A stretch of 64,000 bases of DNA, taken from NCBI GenBank assembly GCA_905220665.1, contig CAJNAR010000002.1, positions 248,001 through 312,000 on the forward strand, written 5' to 3'. Of the stretch, positions 24,131-36,289 are shown piece after piece. Every line of letters begins with the position of its first letter. The first letter of the stretch is position 1. The DNA comes from Albugo candida. Lineage: Eukaryota > Oomycota > Peronosporomycetes > Albuginales > Albuginaceae. Under the pieces are notes generated by a model. That model was not told the origin of the DNA. It was given only the letters and a program-made list of their open reading frames with translations, and searched no databases. The translations under genes and the position numbers were made by a program.

Positions 24131-26814
24131 TTTTTGGTGCATCGTATTGAGTCGAGAAGAAAAAGCTTATATTGAAGGTAAGCTGCTGATATCACCACAG
24201 AGAAGTCCGCGCGAGTTGCCTCCAGACCATTGAGCTAACACTCTATGCTCACTTCGGCCCGTAACAAAGATAGGAGTACATTGATAGGAAGTACACAAAA
24301 ATTATAACCGGAATCCAGATCACTGGTCCATTGATGAGATATTGGATCCAGTGATCGTTTGTTTATAATGCCGGGGCAGTATACATAAATAAAAGTTTCA
24401 ACAAAGCAGGAGCTTTAGTTGCTTGAGTAAAACCGTGAACATTGTCCGGGACTGAGTACTACCACGGGACATTACTTTATCGAACCATACAGCTCGCTTC
24501 GAGAGCTTTTTTCCACCAACTTGGCGATTCCATCACGTCGCTTACGTAAAATCTTCGCCTAGATAATGTGCTTCAACGTGAGTGATCAGACGAAGATGTG
24601 CTACTTTGTGTAACACACAATCGTTCGACTCCATGCATGAGACAAAAACTCCCCATTCATGTTGAACTACATCTAGCTGTCTAGTTTTTTTCTGTCCGGG
24701 TTGGTGCTGACCTAGACCAGCCTGCTCACATGTGGGATACATTAATCGGCTAGGACCAGCTTTCCGGTCGGAGTGAGTAGATGCATTTTTGGAATCGAGT
24801 TCTATGAGATCCTCTATTTTACAAATATGGGTTTGTCACTCCGCTTTCTCCACAGTTTTATGCAGCCTTTGATAAAAGTGTTCCGCCTCCATCGAAGTGG
24901 TCACCTCTTTTGGCATCCGAGCCTTCACGAGAATATTGCGATCTCCATGATCCGGATTGGCAATCTCTTGGACTTCTTCGATTTCAATCCATAGTTGCGA
25001 GCACAGCAAAGTCACTGTTTGTCGCCAACGTAGGAAGCACCCGAGGTGGTGCGTTCGAAACCGTTTGGTCAAACAGCTCATCCCGATTGCGCTTTCCTCG
25101 TGTCTATGCCAGCTGCATGCACACATCTCCACCCTTCTTCACCCGTGCAAGTGAGAATGATTGACTTTACAGCTGTAGGATGGGAGTAGTGGGCTGCAAT
25201 AAATATGGTGCTCCTCATGGTGTTATTGTGGGGAGAATGTTGAGCTAGAACGAGATTTGATCGAACAGTTTCCGTTAAGGTTGCCTCGCCTCCAAGTCCT
25301 GACTGGGAACTATCTTCACTACCTTTGTTGGTGCCGTCACGGGTGCCGTTGGCGCGGTTCTTGCTGGTTTTGATTCTGAGTTTGCGTTCGATTTGTGTTT
25401 TGTCTTTGTCTTTGTTTTTCTTCCTCTGTTTTTTGTTTTGTCTCTTCTTGGCGTGCTCCCGTGGCTGATGCGGCATCCAAATCCAAGCAATAATGACAAC
25501 GTTGACCAAAGCTCGGGCGTTCCGTTGGAATGGGAGCATTATTTTCCCTTACTGGGTAGAGCAGTTTGTCGTAAGCGATTTATCTAATCACTTTACCAAC
25601 TCGAACCAGCTGCTTGGGACATGAAAAGCAAAAGAGACTCTTCAAGTCGGGATCATCACTTCTTTAGCGGGGACCGTCTCGCGAAAGGTGTCATACACGA
25701 TTTGACATCCTAGTTTGTAAAGAGAGCGGAGTATGTTTTTCCGTTCTTCCTTGACGCCTTCGCCAAAGATATCTAGGTAGTATTGTATTTCAAGAGTCCC
25801 GAAAAAAATAGTTGTTTGTCCCTAAGGATAGTCGCTGGTAGGCACTCCAGCTGTCGGCAGGCATATGCAGTGGTGGCCATTACCCTGATGTTGCCCCACT
25901 TATTTGGACACTTGATCGATCGGCTCTTCAGTAAGCTTTCAAAGACCGAAGTGCCGTCGTATCGCATAAGAGATGTGAAAAAGTTTATTTGGAGTACGTG
26001 TCAATGACTGGCCCGTCTCTAAGACCATGGGGACGGTAGCTTTCCGAATTCGGAAAGGTCTTGCAACTTCCAATTGTGCAGCCAAGACAGACCTCTCTGG
26101 ATGCTCCCCGTCTGCATACAATTTCATTATAGCCTCGATACCCGAGGCTTTCGGCTTTGGGATATCCACGCGATATTGTGCTCGAGCTCAAGCCGTGTCC
26201 TTACGCAAGGACTCCTGTGACTTGAAAAGTTCAGCTAAAGTCGGGAGTTTCGGTGCCGTCCACACTCGCAGTTGTCTTTGGTTCCCCCTGTGATGAGGCA
26301 GTGACAGTACCACAAGTACCCTGGTAACACATGCAGCAACGGTATTACTCTGTGACGTCACACGGGGGAGGCTGGGGTATTTTGCACGCCATCACAAAGG
26401 GGTGATTACTCATTAGCAATCGTGCAACCACTAAAAGCCGGGTGACTCATGAGGGTTGCCACGTCACTACAAATGATGCGGGCACCTTGGATTATGTCGA
26501 TGTGTCGACATAAACGATTATTTTTGAGAGAAAAAACATTAATGTTCGAATTGCCTTGTACCAAATTGGCGAGTTACATAGTAGACGGCGAATTTAGGGG
26601 TGTGTTCCAGGAGCTCAGTTGAAGGTATCTATATTACTAGAATTAGACTAACTGACTTCTCTAGTTGCCTAGGCTATCTTAAATAACATATATACATATA
26701 AAAAAGGTTTCGTGAAATACCTGTGAGAGATGATAATATGTCTTCTCGTTGATAATCGCGTATCGTAGTAGTCTCAGCACCCTTAATACGAGACTGTGTC
26801 CAGCTTGTAAATGC

Positions 26815-26854
26815 TGTAAAGTTGTAAAGTTGTAAAGTTGTAAAGTTGTAAAGC
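26815..26854 (+). repeat. 8-bp microsatellite, five copies
   Basis: Five TGTAAAGT units (the last ends in C) in the 3' untranslated region of LINE copy B. Copy A lacks the array. Confidence 0.95.
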
Positions 26855-26904
26855 TGTATAAATGGTCCGAAAGTACCGTGGTTTGCAAATTTGTGTGCGC
26901 CACA

Positions 26905-29900
26905 CTACGGTGAGCATAACCAGCCAACTAGGACTAGGATCTGAGTTGCTTGCATTTTGACTTGTCTGTGCCGTACCCGCAGTAATGATCTTCGGCTTCT
27001 GAAAAATCCACCAAATGATCCTTGCGTTGCGAGTTGATCCAGCACCTTTGCAAGCCGAATGCGTTCCTCTTGTTCGTAACACTGTCTTCGAAAGTACCGA
27101 ACGTGCGCACTAAACGTGGTGTAGATCACGGAAAGTGCTGGAACTGTCGGAGTTGCTGATCGCTGATCGAACAAACGACGATTCCGATCTGTCCAGACGA
27201 AGTGCAGTGTCACCGCTTGCAATGCAAGCCATAAATTTGAGATAATGTCGAGATAGTCTTTCCAATCCGACCGTAGGGTTGGTACGATTGCACATGCAAT
27301 ATGCGTCCAACGTGGTCGAGAGGAGAAAAACTGATCCCAACTAGGGAGTAACTCCCTCCATAATTGTGCCGTGTGATCGCACTCTAAAAAGAGATGTTGT
27401 TCGGATTTCACTGCCCCACACAAAGGCTGCGTGCACAATATAATGTCGGGCTGAATATCCTTTAAGAACTAGAAACGACATCGAACCGGCAACATCCGAA
27501 AGGCTAGACGAAACTGTAAATTCTCGAAAATTGGTAATACACGTTTTCGAAGATGCCGTGATGTAGCCATAAAAGTTCTAACTCGTTCTGAATCCAGTGC
27601 GTCCGATCTCTCCCGTGATGACCAATGTGTCGACATCGGATGACTCTTGGTTGGTTCGGGAGGTTTTTAGACGATTCGTGAGAGTTGTGAGCGTGGAATA
27701 GATGGAAAATAATGTTCCCTTCCCGTGCTTGCTACTCCCACATAAAATGATCTGCCACTTGTGGTTGGTATAATCCAAGTGATGAGACCAATCGTCGAGT
27801 GGAGACGCTGTAGAATCTGAGTGACTTGATTGTAAAGTCGACTCAGCAACTTTTCTTCAGACATATCCGATGTGTTCAGCTCCTCGTCGTTGTAATACAT
27901 GTCGACAAAATCTTCCTTCGTTGGCCATGTGTCGCTTTCACGAAAAAAGTCTTGCAAACTTCGAACGTCGAAAAGTGTAGCAAACGTTTTTCGAAATGTT
28001 CGATGTGGTTCATCCACCATGCCAAGATTGTACCGAACGTTCTGCGTACTCGGATGACGAGTAGCAGCTTCGTAATGTAACTTTTGGTCGCAGTGAAACC
28101 ACATCGGTTGTTCCATGTAGTACTGACGGCGTTGTGAAACATTTAAATCTGATATTGAAATGCTCCAATCCATCTGATGCCACATTCTAAATGCTTTTTT
28201 GCACCATGAAGATATGCTCTCCCATTGAACCATTTTCCCATGTCAATTTGGTGCGATGGTGAATATATCCATCGGCTTGTGAGGTCCAAAGGGAGGTTGG
28301 ATAAGTTGTAATAATTCCGTCGAAGCAGTTGTCCAATTCGCAGGAATAATTGTTGACGCATCGGATGCGAACTGCTGAAGGAATTGAATACGTTGTAGCT
28401 TTAGTCGTCCCACCAAAAAAGGAACTTGTAGTCCACCATCTTGTCGGCGAAGATATAAAAATTCTTTGCTGAGTAGGTGAACATGTTTTGAATCTTTTTT
28501 GTGTTTCCGACCAAGCACAAATCGATTTAACATCGGTTGCCACTGTCGAAAAGTCACTGCTGGTATGTCTACGTGCATTGTATAATGCCACAGACGTGAT
28601 AAAATCATCGTCTGCGCAACCAGTAGTCGACCACGAACAATTCTTGCTCGTCGAAACCATACACCAAACCCATCGTAAAAACGCTTGTCGAGAGTTGAAA
28701 TAACCATCGAGTGAGTTGGTTTCTGGCCGAACGGAATACCCAAATACTTGACCGAATCCTCCGGACCCATTATGGTCAAATTGGGAATACGTGGACATGG
28801 CTTGGTCCGATTCAACGAGAGCAAGGATGATTTACTCAAGTTGAGTTTCGCACCCGATCCATCGCAATAGACTTGGACGAGTTCGAGTTGCGTCAAAACA
28901 CCATTTGGTGTCTCTGAAAGCAATGTCGAATCGTCCGCAAAAAATAATCCAGTTGCGACAGTCGTGCCATTAATCCAAATGCCATGTTCTTCATGTTGAC
29001 GAAGTAAATTTTCCAAAGGTTCGATCGTCATCAGAAAAAGTAATGCTGAGAGAGGATCACCTTGTTTCACTCCACGTTGCGGTGTAATGGACGGTGTGAT
29101 ATTTCCATTAATCATCAACTGCGCCTTTGTGTTATTGTACAAAAGACGAACCCAGTCGATGAAACTTTTTCCAACACCCATTTTTTCCAAAACGCGAAAC
29201 ATGTACGTCCAATTGACTCGATCATATGCTTTCTCAAAGTCGAGAAAAGTCGCATAAGCTTCCTCCCCACAATGAGTGACCAAGTCTTGAATGTCGGTCA
29301 GATGTCGAATATGGTGATGCATTGACCTTCCTCGCACGAATGCTTTTTGATCTTGATGGATCAATTTTGGCAAAAAACGTTGCAATCGATACGCCAACAC
29401 TTTTGAAAGTACTTTTACATCGACGCAAAGCAGTGCGATCGGTCGATAGTTGCCAGGATCACCTCGTGATCCTTTTTTGTATAAAAGTGTGATTGCTGAG
29501 TGACGTTGTGATCGAAGTAAAATTCCTCTTTCCAGCTGATATTCGAACACGATCTTCAGACACTCTCCAAACATTTCCGGATCAAGCTGATAAAATGCAG
29601 CTGGTAGTCCATCCATACCTGGAGAAGAACTACTCCGCATGTGCTTGATCGCTTCCGCCATCTCGGTCGTACTTAACCGAGTTGAGAGACGGTCGTGCTC
29701 TGCTGAGGCAAGGGAAACTTGAATCGAATCGAGTAACTTTTTTTGCTTTCTTTCGCTTGGAACATTTGAGTCGGTCTCTGAGCTATAAAGAGAGCCCATG
29801 ATACCACCCCAATGACCTCTGAATTCTTCAATAATCTCCCTCGGGTTCGATGTCACGGTACCACATTTTTTTGTAACATTTTCGATCGGCACGCGACGAC

Positions 29901-31131
29901 ATGAACTATCCGGAGGGCGAAAAAAATGCTTGAAAGAGTTCTCCATATGCTTCACGTGATGGTCGAAGCTTTCATCTTGGTTGTATTTCGCGTTGTTTTC
30001 GACTGAAATTCTAAATTGTTGGAGACTCGATTCGTAAAAATACCGTGACTCATTGGTGTCTTGAATGCGATATCGAGCTGCTGCGACTTCCAAAACACGC
30101 TGGCTAGACTCAACATCACGTCGGCTATCTTTTGCAACCTTTTTTTCAATGCTTTGAAGCTGTTTCTTGATTTTCGTCTTCCAACTTTCCCACATTTTAC
30201 CGGGATTCGAAGTTGTCCGTAACTGTTCGAGCACCAAAATCGCTTCCAATTTGATTGCTTCGACAACTTTAGGATATTCAAATAGTCGTAATGAACATTT
30301 CCAATATCCTCGACCCGGTGATTGAGTTGGATTTGCAAAAGTTACTTTTTGTGCCAGATGATCTCCGGCATGTCGTGGACGAAAATACTCAGAGGTTTTG
30401 TATACCATATTGAAGAGCTCTTCCGACATGCAGATATGATCAAGTCGATTCTTGCGCGGTAATGGTCCTGTGAATACTTTTTCAGTCGGATGTTGGATTC
30501 GCCAAGCGTCTACCACACCCAACTGTGAAAGCCATTCCAAACACGCTAATCGACTTGGTTCGTGCCGGATTGTTCCACTCGAAGCATCGATAGCTGGATC
30601 GAGTGGTGTGTTGGAATCACCAAACACGATATGTGTTGCGGTCGATTCGAAAGTGTTTGAAAGCAATAACTCATAAAAACCCACTCGTTCCTGGGCCTTG
30701 ACCGGTGCATATACATTGTGAATATACACCGGTGCATCGTGAATGATAAGACGCAAAACCAAATAACGATTTCGACTGTTTCGTTCGGTGAGTTCTTCAG
30801 CAGTTGAGTAACCGGGAAAGTCTGAACGAAGGATTGTCACGACGCCGCCACTGCGGTTTTGAGTCGGATGGAGAAAAGCACTGTTGTGGTTATTGACAAA
30901 CATTTTGTGCTGCACTTTTGAGGATAATAAAAACTGAAATGAGTCCAGTTGGTTGTGATCGTGAAACTTGATTTCTTGAACACAACAACTGGAGTGTTGT
31001 GATAGGATATGGTCGATAAAAAGATGACCATTTTTATGAATTTCATTGACATTCACCGTGAGTGCTGAGATATTGTTCCACGTTGAAATAATCGAGGAGC
31101 CCTTAGCATTCACGCTGAAGTGGACCGGCAA
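26905..31131 (-). pseudogene. LINE copy B ORF2: endonuclease + reverse transcriptase + zinc finger
   Basis: A single reading frame of 1408 codons interrupted only by three in-frame stops: TGA at 28243-28245, TAA at 27667-27669 and TAG at 27469-27471. No frameshift is needed. The first 962 codons carry an APE-type endonuclease (QEIKFHD, NVYAP, GDSN, NRLDH, GDH) and a reverse transcriptase (NYRPIALL, FLDFEKAYDRVNW, RGVKQGDPLSALLF, catalytic FADD at residues 731-734). Beyond the stops follow the RT C-terminus and a zf-RVT-like C-x4-C...H-x4-C segment (LCGAVKSEQHLFLEC). The RT motifs point to the L1/Tx1 group. No ATG opens the frame: it begins at TTG after a TGA, overlapping ORF1 by 29 bp. The element is probably dead or nearly so. 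Confidence 0.85.
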
Positions 31132-33466
31132 TCAGCCTCATTTCACCATCCTCTTTTGAGAGATGAAGTGTTGCTTTCTCTTCTGGGAAAAAGCTGAGAT
31201 TGACTGAGAGCTCGCCGATATCGCCACAGAGAAGTCCTTGCCATTTACCACCAAACCATTGAGACCAACATTTTATGCCCACATCGGAGCGTAACAACAA
31301 GATGAGCACATTGATTGGGAGTAAACGACAATGGTGACCCGGAATCCAAATCACTGGTCTATCGGTGAGATAGTGGATCCAATGATCGTTTGTGTAAGAT
31401 GTCGGGGCAGTAGACATAAATAATAGTTCCAATAATGCGAGAGCTTTGGTCGCCCGAGTCAAACCGTGAATTGTGTCCGGCACTGACTTCCACCACGGCA
31501 TCACTTTCTCGAACAAAATACAGCTCTCTTTGAGGGAACTTTTCCACCAACGTGGCGATTCCATCGCGTCGTAAACGTGACATCTTCGCCGAGATTGTGC
31601 GCTGCAAAAACGCGATTAATTAGAAGTAGATGTGCTACTTCGTCCAACGCAGGATCATTCGACTCCATGCATGGATAACCCAGATAAGCACCCCATGCAT
31701 AGTGATGGGATGATCTAATGCTGTCCGGATGATTTGGTCTGGGTTAGTACAAAATTGTACCAGCCGATGCACATGAGGGATGCACGCATCGGCTTGAACC
31801 AGCTTGTCCGGTCGAAGCTGGTGGAGTGCATTTTTAGAATCCATTTCCATGAGCTCTCCGATCTCACCAATGCGAGTTGGTCGCTCTGCTTTTCCCACCG
31901 TTGTATGACGCTTCTTATAAAAGTGTGCCGCCTCTTTCGAAGTTGCTATCTCTTTTGGCATCCGTGCTTTCACGGGAAAAATTTGAATGCGGTTGCCATG
32001 CGCCGGACTGGCAACCGCTTGGACTTCTTCGACTTCCACCTCCATGGTTGCGAGCACGGCAAAGTAATTGCTTGTCGCCAACGTCGGGAGCGCCCGAGGT
32101 GGTGCATTGGAAACCATTTGGTCGAAAGGCTCAGTCGGATTACGCTTTCCCCGTGCCCATGCCAACTGCATGTATGTGTCACCATCCTTCTCCACCCGGG
32201 GATGGGAAGATGATTGACTTTTCAATTGGAGGATTGGGGGAGTAGGCTGAGATAAGTCTGGTGACCCTGGTGGTGAGATAGAGGGAGGACTGTTGAGCTC
32301 CAACGAAATTTGGTCGGAATGTTTTCGCTCCGGTCGCCTCGTCTCCAATTCCTGAATCTGAACTGGCTTCTCCACCTTTTTTGGGACCACCGCGACTGTC
32401 TTTGGCGTTGTTGTTTGTTTTTGTTTTCCATGTTGTCGTTGTGCTTGTTTTTGATTCTGAGGTTGAGTGTGAGTTGTGTTTGTTTTTTTGTTGTTGTGGT
32501 TCGTTTTGTTTTCGTTTGGTTATTGTCGTGCTCCCGTGGATAATGCAGCACCCAAATCCAAGCAGTAAGGACCACGTTGACCAAAACGTGGTCGTTCCGT
32601 TGGAATAGGAGCGTTCTTACCCCGTACTGGATAGAGCTGCTCGTCGTAAACGATTTGTTCAATCACTTTACCAACTCGAACCAGTTTTTGGGGACACGTC
32701 GAACAGCCAAAGTAGACTCTCCATGTCGACATCACCACTTCTTTAGTGAGAACCGTCTCGCGAAAGGTGTCATATACCACTTGACACCCGAGTTTGTGAA
32801 TAGAGTGGAGAATGTTATTCCGTTCTTCCTCCACGCCGACACCGAAAACATCGAGGTAGTACTTTGTTTCAAGAGTATCAAACTCTCGAAAAAAATACTT
32901 TTCCCCAAGGATAGTCACCGGCTGACACTCCAACTGTTGGCAGGCACCCGCCGTGGTCACCATCACCCTGATGTTTCCCCCAGGCATTTTGGATACCTGA
33001 GCGATTGACCGGCTCTCCAGTAGGCTTTCAAAACTGGATTGCCGTGGTCTCGCATTAAGGAGGTCAAAATTTTCCCATTTGGAGTACGGGTCAAGGACTG
33101 GCCCGTCTCCAAGACCATCGGGAAGGTTGCTTTCCGGATTTAAAAAGGTCTTGCTGCTTCCAATTTCGCAGACAGAACAGACCAATCCGGGTGCTCCCCA
33201 TCAGCATATAGCTGCAGTATAGCCTCGATATCCGAGGCTTTTGGCTTTGGGAGCTCCACGCGAAATTTCGCTCGAGCTCTAGCCTGGTCCTTACGTAAGG
33301 TCTCCTGCGACTTGAATTTTTCTGCCAAAGTGGGACCTTTGGTGTCGTCCACACTTGCAGTTGCAGTTGCCTTTGGGTCACTCTGTGACGAGGCAACGAC
33401 AGTACCGCTTGTACCACCGGTACTACATCCTACACCGGTAGTACCGGTATTAACATGTACCGTCAT
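31103..33466 (-). pseudogene. LINE copy B ORF1 (gag-like), broken
   Basis: Starts at 33466 and reads AEKFKSQETLRKDQARARAK and a KPKASDIEAI segment shared with copy A. A TAA at 33140-33142 stands where copy A has CGA, and frame changes follow near 33000 and 32400. Later parts include a Cys pair (CSTCPQKLVRVGK), a Gln/Lys/Thr-rich low-complexity stretch, a Pro/Ser-rich stretch and a conserved end (31564-31103) with several Trp residues. It is likely an RNA-binding, gag-like protein, inferred from its position in the element. It ends inside the start of ORF2. Confidence 0.7.
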
Positions 33467-33730
33467 ACAGGGATGGGGGTACTTTCCACGTCATCAGACA
33501 GGGGTGATGACTCATCCACAATCATGCAATCACTCAAAACAGGGTGACTCATGAGGGTTGCCACGTCACTACAAGTGGACGCTAGCACCCTTGGTTGTGT
33601 CGATATGTCGACTTGGACCATTGTTTTCGAGAGGAAAGAGTTGAAAAAGGTAGTTTTTCGAGTTGTTTTGTATCAAATTGGCGGTTTACGTAGTAGCCGG
33701 CAAATTGAGAAGTGTGTTCCAGGAGCTCAG

Positions 33731-35350
33731 CCTGAGTCCTGCCAGCCAGAGGCCTCGTTACTGCAGACCAATTTTGATGTCCTCCGGTTGCCCTCGACAA
33801 GCGACGTTTGGTTTATGTTTTGAATACTTGCGCCCTAAGAAATTCACTCTACCTTGGTGGTCGTTTGCATAAGCGAAAAATTACCACCAAGAACCAAATT
33901 CATCCGGGTTAGGTCGTCAGGCGTGAAGGCACAGTATCAGTTGCATTGTCAAACGCAAAAAAAGGCTTGATTTCTGAGGAGTGCCCTCTCCTTCACCTGC
34001 TTCAGTAAGACTTCATACTCCCACCAATCATCATGTTCGGTTATCGGATACAGCGGGAAGGCTGGGGTGGTGCAGCGTTATTCATTGTCCAGTACTAACC
34101 AGATCACATCGCGAAGAAATTCGCTCACATAAGTAAATCTCCCTTTCTCTTTCTTTTGCAGCGCCAGCTCGTCAGGGGGCAACCATAAGCATATCAACCC
34201 GTGATGGGAGTCAAAGGTGCTCTCGTCATATCTCACGAAAAACAAAAGGCGAACCCTTCCAACGGCTACGAAGCAGGAAATTTCTTATCATTTCTATCCA
34301 AGCCTTCAAATGCCTGCAAAAGTTTTTCGTACTCACGCATTTGTTTCAAGAACATTTGACGATAAGAAAACGCATCTCCCCGCTCATGCCCATCGATATA
34401 GATTTTTATTGAAATTCAAGGAACGAAACATCCAGAGAGTGCAGACAGCACATCGATGTCCATTCAGAAATTGGGGGTGATGGTGCATAGTCAAGGCCTG
34501 AGAGACGTTTTTCATTTATGTGGTCTGTCAATGGATTAATCTCATATATATTTGTTCTGCAGAAGATATTGCTGCAAAGGCAATATACAGTCTTCGTCTT
34601 GTAAAAAGATCCGTCACTTTGCATGTTTGTCTTGGCGAGACAAAGGCAGTTTGTCATCCTTGAGAAAAAATTACAAGCGCGGAAACAAACGCATAAGAAA
34701 AACTCATTTGCCGGCACCCTCAGCGATTAGCTTAATTGCTTCAATGTGTCCTTTACTAAACTTACGCAGCAGCAAGTAATACAGAACCGCAAACCTACGC
34801 TTCACTGCTTCTTGCGTTTACTGGAGGTTCTGGTTTCCCACTGCCAACAGCTGCTCAATTGCAGTTTACAGTACTCTCTCTGACCACAGAGACTCAACTT
34901 CCTCGTCACTGTTTGATGGAAGATCCTGAACAGTTGTGGTATCCGTTGTTTGCGCTTCATCGGACTGGCCTGTGTTCACTCCACCAGTTGACCAGTAATT
35001 AGTCAGATGCCAGCCACCAGCAGTAGCGCGCGTGTTTGCCAGAGTTTTTGCCTTGCATTGCGTGCCGAACTACCAACATAGCGCAAAGGTCTATTAGACG
35101 ACGCTTCTGACTGCACGGCTCTACGTCAGAATGTTCTTTGGATGTTTTCTGCAAAACCTTCAGCTTCTTGTTCTTCAGCGTCCCTACCCTCTCTCAGACC
35201 CATTTATTAGTCCTCTGAACTGCAACTGGAGTCATCAGAGCTACTAGACACGGCCAAAGAACGTTCCTTGATTCTTAGACGCTTACGTTTTTCGACAGCC
35301 AGATTGGGCCTACCCTTCGTATTTTTATGGAACTATGTAGGACGCGCCAT
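33731..35350 (-). pseudogene. decayed DDE-type transposase
   Basis: Read on the minus strand, this shows the ordered motifs of a DDE transposase type common as hypothetical proteins in basidiomycetes and some oomycetes. They are a basic N-terminus from ATG 35350 (KGRPNLAVEKRKRL), YYLLLRKFSKGHIEA at about 34750, DGHERGDAFSYRQMFL at about 34400, DESTFDSHHG at about 34220, KGRFTYVSEFL at about 34140, FDNATDTV at about 33950 and RMNLVLGG at about 33900. Stops and frameshifts are frequent. The C-terminus is missing because LINE B begins at 33730. I compared against remembered family motifs, not a database. No terminal inverted repeats were identified. Confidence 0.65.
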
Positions 35351-36289
35351 TGTGAATTTTAGGGCAGGGAAGAACGGAAGCTCGGATGCAACGGCAAGCT
35401 ACGTTCAATACGGGTCTGGTCCACACAGCTAGTGGGACCCCTGTACATTAAAAAAATAGATTTTGGCCATACCACTCACGTGTTGATGTTTACAAGTGTC
35501 GTGCACCGTATACGCAAAATAATCCTCGATGTAACATCCCAACCCCTGTTGTAGATGCGCTAGGCCCAAGTGCTGCGAATATTTCAAGCATATATAGATG
35601 ACGGAACTCTTTGCTGCTTCAAAGTACGCTTTGGACAGCTATCAGGCATCTAAGTCGCACAACATCCCATTGAGCACATTCTTCCAGCGAAATGCACTAG
35701 TCTCTTTGCTATGATTTCTTTGTATACTACATAATCACTCCAAGAGATTTGTTGCAATGTCAATCGCTTAGCTGCTTTTCGTTGCATATTGATGCTTTTT
35801 TCGAGGGGATAGTATACTCTTAATACATCAAATTGGAGAATACTATCACAATGTGAGCTGTGCTTTGAACCTGGTTATTATATGGATTACATGGTAACTA
35901 TGCAACACTATCCAAGACAGTGATGTAATCGTTATACAATGATACTTCATTGTTATACCATATATTCTATACGAATCTGCTCGAGGAGCGCAATATAATA
36001 ACAAAGTTGTGCGGTCTTTAATAAAATCTGGCCACTGGTCATTAAAATAGCTACATGAATGTCTTTATAGAACGTACTTTGACCGCTAGGGTACGTTCTT
36101 TAATTGTACGAATGTGAGCGGAACCTCATCAGCATTTGATAACATATCCGCATGTCGATCGTGGATTGTATATTCTAGAAATGCGAATCAATGAAGCCCT
36201 AGCACACAGGCGAAAATAAAAATACTGTAGGATGCACAATCAAGATTCTCTTCTATAGCAGCTGACTTATTTGGATACGGAATAATATC
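35351..36289. other. spacer, no gene seen
   Basis: AT-rich sequence without supported open frames. The first 120 bp may be the 5' non-coding end of the decayed transposon. Confidence 0.4.

Larger units (their letters stand above)
19738..26618 (-). mobile_element. L1/Tx1-like LINE, copy A (degenerate)
   Basis: About 6.9 kb, read on the minus strand. The ends are defined by comparison with copy B: the 5' end is CTGAGCTCCTGGAACAC (26618 leftward) and the 3' end is GTTAGTCTAATTCTA, ending at 19738. Remnants of ORF1 (about 26290-24180) and ORF2 (about 24130-20390) are present but shattered. It lies in the 3' flank of array copy 4. Only 19 bp separate its 5' end from the 3' end of copy B. No target-site duplication was found. 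Confidence 0.85.
26638..33730 (-). mobile_element. L1/Tx1-like LINE, copy B (nearly complete)
   Basis: About 7.1 kb on the minus strand with ORF1, an overlapping ORF2 and a 3' untranslated region ending in GTTAGTCTAATTCTA. It has the same 5' end as copy A. The element abuts a decayed DDE transposase at its 5' end, so it may have inserted into it. It has no poly(A) tail of note. Head-to-tail arrangement with copy A is unusual for independent target-primed insertions. Confidence 0.9.

Noticed and set aside
31734..32245. Plus-strand open frames of 120-160 codons over LINE B ORF1
   Set aside because: Antisense shadows of the Pro/Ser-rich ORF1; no independent features.
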